This document shows positions 59,476 through 64,000 of a stretch of DNA of 64,000 nucleotides, piece by piece. Location: the NCBI GenBank assembly GCA_963920575.1, contig OY986973.1, positions 3,246,606 through 3,310,605 of the forward strand, in the 5' to 3' direction. Under the pieces are notes generated by a model. That model was given only the letters and a program-made list of their open reading frames with translations. It had not been told where the DNA came from and did no database searches. Position numbers and translations under genes: made by a program. Position 1 is the first letter of the stretch. The number at the start of each line of letters is the position of its first letter. The DNA comes from Narthecium ossifragum. Taxonomy: Eukaryota > Streptophyta > Magnoliopsida > Dioscoreales > Nartheciaceae.

Positions 59476-59597
59476 TGTGCATCAGAAGCAGCTGAAGCTG
59501 CCAGCATGATCTGATAGTACTCTATGCAGATGCACTGATGATCGAGGAAGACATGTATATCAGATCATGTTGCAGTTTCATCTGCTAATGGTAGCAC
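59476..59597 (+). ncRNA. MIR167: MIR167 precursor, UCUG type
   Basis: The mature 21-mer at 59493-59513 is the same as in the first hairpin except for its last base: TGAAGCTGCCAGCATGAT then CTG, the miR167d-type. The 3' arm at 59562-59583 (AGATCATGTTGCAGTTTCAT) pairs over the whole length. The outer stem TGTGCATCAGAAGCAG pairs with CTGCTAATGGTAGCACA. The loop is shorter than in the first precursor (about 45 bases). The star strand differs clearly from that of the first, so the two are old paralogues rather than a recent duplication. Same strand, 4.6 kb apart. Targets are expected to be the same ARF6/ARF8 group. Confidence 0.96.
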
Positions 59598-62500
59598 ATG
59601 GAAACCCTAATAATCTGACTTCCCATTAGGGCTAGCTCCAAGAGGGTTAGTGATTCTGATTGATCTAAGCTTGTTGGTGCCCATGAAATGATTGCTTTTG
59701 TTGTTCTTCTGTATGCATATTGTTTCTTGTCTTCTGATCAGAAAGAGAAGGGGAGGAGCTATTTAATTAGGACTTTGGATTCTAGGGAAAAGCTTCTGCC
59801 CTTCCCCAAACCCCAAATAGTTGGTGCTTTTGATCAGGTCTTGGCATTTGGGTTTGGGGGTTTGAACCTTGACATTTTCACTGTGAGTTGTTTTTTTTTA
59901 TTATATTTCTTGGATTTTTTCCTTCTTGGTAGCATCTTTTTCATGTCGTCTGTCTTCTTCCTATATTTAATTTATACCATGCCCTATTTAACTTTTGTGC
60001 TAATTAGGCATTAAGTTGTTGGCTTATTAGGGATTCTTCTACCCTCTTTTTTTTTTCTTTTATTTGCTCCATCTACCTTCATCCTGTGTTCATGGTTGGA
60101 CGTCGTGTACATGAATTGCTGCGTATATACTTCTAAATGACATACATTTCCATTATCTAAAGGATCAAATTAATTTTATTGTGTTGTTGCATTACATTGA
60201 TCATAGCGATTGATTGATTGAGACATACTAGCTTCTGGAGTGAAACGTATAACTTTTCTTATTCTTAACTTAGATCTTGCTTGTTGTCTTTCTTTTCGAT
60301 TATGCAAACTACATCCAAGGGCATGAAGAACAGCTAGCTATTAGGTATAATTCTTTTTCCCGACTTGCATCTGTGGATTGTTTACATGACTTAATAGAAG
60401 GAGACAATGAAATGATATTTTTTACTTTACCTTGGAAAATGTTGTTGCTAAATGTAAAGAAATCAAGCATATATCGATGACATGCTTGAATTTGATATTC
60501 CATTCTAAATAACATCCCAGAGGATGATCAAGAACATTGCAGCAATTTTGCTTTCCTTTTTCTATCTTGTTAAATTCCCTCATCTGTGCTATTTTCTTGA
60601 GCAAGAACACAGGAACCAGGGAACAAATGCTTTGTCTTATATTTGCCAATTTCCTTAGAAATACTGTGAACTCATGTCTCAAGCTAGCCTACCTAATGAA
60701 ACTTATGATTTGTTGGTCATTGTTTTCCTCCTTCGTACGTTTACAATATGGAATTTATGGATCTATATTTAGCTTTTATGCTCTATTGATCCTCTCTACT
60801 TTCAACTAATTTCTTCGATATCTTTGCTCTTCTCAAACATTTACAAACACATACATCGATTTCAATTCTTGGTTTAGCATTTTGTTTCTTTCCTCGTGAT
60901 CTTTAATTATTTCTCTAGCTATTTATGAATCTTGAATTTTATCTTCCAGACGTACATACATTCAAGTTTACTCGGATTGGCCAAACCGATCTGGCTCTCA
61001 AGATTGTAGCATTTTTTATCAATCTTGGTCCTTCGTGTGCACCATCATGAGAAATCTTCTCCATGGTCTCTCTCTCTCTCTAAAGGAAAGCTCATGTTTC
61101 ATGTTTCATAGCTCCACATTTAAGAACCTTTCTCCAACCTCCTCATTGATGCTATCTTGTATGCATCTGTAACCACTCCCACCCCATCCTCATGTCCTCT
61201 CTCTCATGGTGGTTGTGCTACTTTGGCACCTTCCTCTCTTGAAGGCCAGCCTCCATTGGCAAAAAAGATAAGACTAGTCCATGCACGCAATATCTTTTGG
61301 AATTGGGATTGCATGCCCTCCCCTCAAACTCCCACTCACGGGTGGAGGACATGACATGGGGATTTGTCCTGTCCTATTCAGTGCTTGTTGTTTCCATGCA
61401 GTTTATGGTTGTTCTCATGAAAGCCCCATGCCTCCATGGCTGGCCTTATCACCAATATGGCACGCTCTTCTCTGGAGCACTACTAAAGCTCTATCTCATC
61501 TCACCATTTATGTCCTGGCCTTGTGTGGTGGGGGTGGTGACATGGGCATCAAGCCTTAAATGCTATGTTTGAAAGTGAGACGTGAGGGGAGTGAGGAAAA
61601 GGGGTTGCTCTAATTATGGAAAGGAATCTAAATTAATTATGAGTGCACTCTTCAACTTAATTTTTGCTCTATATTTTGTCGCATACAATTGCATATATGT
61701 GATCATCTCCTCTCTTGATAAGCATGGAAAGCTAGCAGTGTGCATGGTCTTTAAGTCTTGAGTTCTATCTTATTAATCATTTTTAGATTGAGATTTATCT
61801 TGTTGTTATGAGCTTGCTAGTTTCCGGGGTAGAGTTACGACATAGTAATTAACCTCAACCAACATCAGAAAATCCTAGATCCGTATGAGATGCAACTTTC
61901 CTCGATACTAATCGAGTATAATTAATTAATCCCTGCATAATATTGTCCTGACGGCTATATGCCGCTTTCTATTGTTCTACAATCTTCTTGTCATAACCTT
62001 GTTTTCTGTAAACATATATTAGATGAAATAATTAGAACTATATGCATTAATTGTTTCACCAAATGATTGACTTCAATATATCTTCCTCCCCTTAATTACC
62101 TAGTCAACTTCTGAGTCATTATTTTTTGTTATGGAAGAGGGCCGGGTTCGTGGAAAGTATTAGTGATAGCGTGTTAAGAAAAAATTAAGCGCCGTAGGTA
62201 AATTAGCTCAACAAATTAACCTGCAGTTTGGTACTAATTGAGGAAGTATTTTCTAAATTTCTTCAGGAATCTGCTCAATATTTTGGGGTTTATATATATA
62301 TGTGTACCTTAAAGTAGCTGTTCGTGAAAGACTGATTCTAGAGCTTTTGACAGCCTGAAGGTATAATGATCCCAGATAGCTAGGCCATCCATTAGGTACT
62401 GATCATGATATTAAAACCACCATATTATATATAGTACGTTCATTAACATCACACAAATATAATCTTGTGTCGATATGAACGGCTCCTATATGCGGATATC

Positions 62501-62990
62501 GAAAAAGTTGAAAGGATTCATCAGGACTCTCCATTTTTGAGAAAATTGAATAGTAGTCAATCAGTATACCTGGTGAATACATGCATACAATGAAATGAAT
62601 TACTATTCGATTTAGTAGCAGCTAATTAAATAGAATGACCGGTCTACTTAATTATCAACTAAAACATATATATGGCAGATCGATACAGTACTGAAAATTC
62701 TGTGTTTCTTTTTGAATGATCAATCTCTTTTTGAGGAATGTTCAGATACAGTAATTAGCTATCATATATATATATATATATAGAAGAAGTTGTCTCAATT
62801 CATTCAAAGAACCATCATTAATTTGTCTCTTGATGCCTACCAGAGAGCTAGTTGGTCCTTCAGAATATATATACAGCAATTTCAATGTGACATGAGCAAT
62901 TAATAAGTTGTACAGATACATATATAAGGGAGTGATCAGATCGACAATGCTCAAATTGATCGACAGGCCAGGACCGGCCGGGCTGAGTGC
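59598..62990. other. Intergenic region, no gene seen
   Basis: ORFs at 59688-60014 and 61157-61572 were read; they are hydrophobic or overlap in two frames, with no recognised family. The part after 59597 may include the 3' end of the second MIR167 transcript. (TA)n at 62766-62782. Confidence 0.45.
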
Positions 62991-62998
62991 TATATATA
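62991..62998 (+). promoter_or_regulatory. Candidate TATA box of an unknown transcript
   Basis: GTGCTATATATAGGCC: a strong TATATATA followed about 75 bp later by a short ORF (ATG 63068, MDGWYSKIVY, stop). No long ORF or known RNA follows, so any transcript would be non-coding or spliced. Confidence 0.25.
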
Positions 62999-63840
62999 GG
63001 CCTGACCATCTTCTGTCGATATATCATCTACAGCTGCACGTACTTAACTAGCCAGGAGAAGGAAGCAATGGATGGATGGTACTCAAAAATAGTATATTAG
63101 CAGCAGCAGGTTACAGTACGTGGAGAAGACAAGGCTAGCTAGCTGTTGAGGCAGGGTCATCATCACCACCATTAATACCTACCTGCATGCTTCAAATAAA
63201 TAGTATGAGAGAACCTTGGCTGGCTGCTGGTGGAAGTGGAACCTTCCAACTTTAAGATGCGTGCATCTACCTACCTAATTGTTAACTTCTGAGTATTGTT
63301 GAAGAATTTTATTTGACTGTTGGCCATGCATTATTGTAATCTGGATAGAATTGAAAATTTAAAAGGATATTTCTGAAAGATACTTGGGGTGCTTGTTAAT
63401 TTATTATAGCTCATTTTTCAGGATATCGATAGATTCAGATCAAAGCTCCTTGATTTGTAATGAATTGTGGGAATTATTATGATCATGATTTGATATTCAA
63501 TTTATTCTAGTGTAGTATGTCTTTAGAGGTTGCTTTTTGAGTAATATTATTGAGTATATATATATGCTTAATTGACGATCTAATTAAGAAGCTACCCATT
63601 TCACATTAATAAGCTTGATTATTTCAGAGGATAAAACATCAAGATGTGTGAGTTCAAAAGTTAATTTATACATGTGGAATTAAATGTTTTAGATCATAGC
63701 TGTGCAAATGATAGATAGGTGCCAAACGTACGCAATAGGATGTATCTATGATGCAACCATGCAATTAATGCATCCCCTAGTATGTAATGTGCTCACTGTT
63801 TCGTGATGGTTATAAGTTAACCAATCTATTGTCCTACGTG
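62999..63840. other. Intergenic region, no gene seen
   Basis: AT-rich sequence without a recognised gene or element. Confidence 0.4.
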
Positions 63841-63875
63841 AAGCTAAGCTTACGTGAAGGGGTTATCTATGTGGA

Positions 63876-63962
63876 CGGGGGAGGGTGGGGGAAGGGCCGG
63901 GGATGGTGAGGGAGGGGAGAAGTTGGTGGGAGGGAAAGGGAGAGAAAGACGAGAGGGTGGTG
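63876..63962 (+). repeat. G-rich purine tract
   Basis: A run of GGGG/GGG blocks (GGGGGAGGGTGGGGGAAGGG and following) on the plus strand with spacing that could form G-quadruplexes. No coding content. Confidence 0.55.
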
Positions 63963-64000
63963 GGTGATCACCCTTGCTATCATGTGAGGGGGTACACTAG

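Noticed and set aside
61157..61572. Overlapping ORFs of about 90 codons
   Set aside because: Two frames are equally open, no recognised motif, no splice or promoter support.

Overview
The window is nuclear DNA of a flowering plant, most likely a monocot. It holds spliced genes with canonical GT-AG introns, LTR retrotransposons, Mutator-like elements (MULEs), small inverted-repeat elements and two MIR167 hairpins. The monocot call is inference: the G-gamma exon looks most like rice RGG1. No species is named. One 200-base assembly gap lies at 21761-21960.

Layout. 1-382: first coding exon of a G-protein gamma subunit (minus strand, gene runs off the left edge). 780-7635: complete but broken Ty1/copia element with a perfect 5-bp target duplication. 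9227-9643: proline-rich ORF with an in-frame stop. 9972-12974, 29372-32045 and 33463-35769: three intact 7-exon aldo-keto reductase paralogues on the minus strand; the first is separated from the other two by about 16 kb of mobile DNA. 14719-18620: a MULE carrying a probable gypsy solo LTR. 22098-27870: a truncated copia element whose LTR is split by a FAR1-type MULE (22598-27156). 27921-29212: two pieces of an alpha-crystallin (IDM2/IDM3-like) gene in reversed order. A 5'-truncated LINE and a 44-bp retroposon tail flank the second and third reductases. 36 to 41 kb is a graveyard of gene scraps (ERV46/ERGIC3-like exons, FAR1-type transposase, PPR pieces) and minisatellites. 41417-42645: a small inverted-repeat element filled with a tandem repeat.

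43224-47021: an intact 5-exon plastid ATP/ADP translocator gene on the plus strand. From 47 to 54 kb only unidentified exon-like pieces and a MITE are seen. 54880-55013 and 59476-59597: two MIR167 hairpins, 4.6 kb apart on the same strand, one of the UCUA and one of the UCUG type. The rest to 64000 has no gene that I recognise.

Functional links. The three reductases are a recent tandem family with identical splice phases. The two miR167 loci should converge on the same ARF6/ARF8-type auxin response factor mRNAs (established for miR167). The other genes show no pathway link to each other. The most striking architecture is the nested FAR1-MULE with TIRs and target duplication, together with scraps of host genes lying near a second FAR1-like transposase relic.
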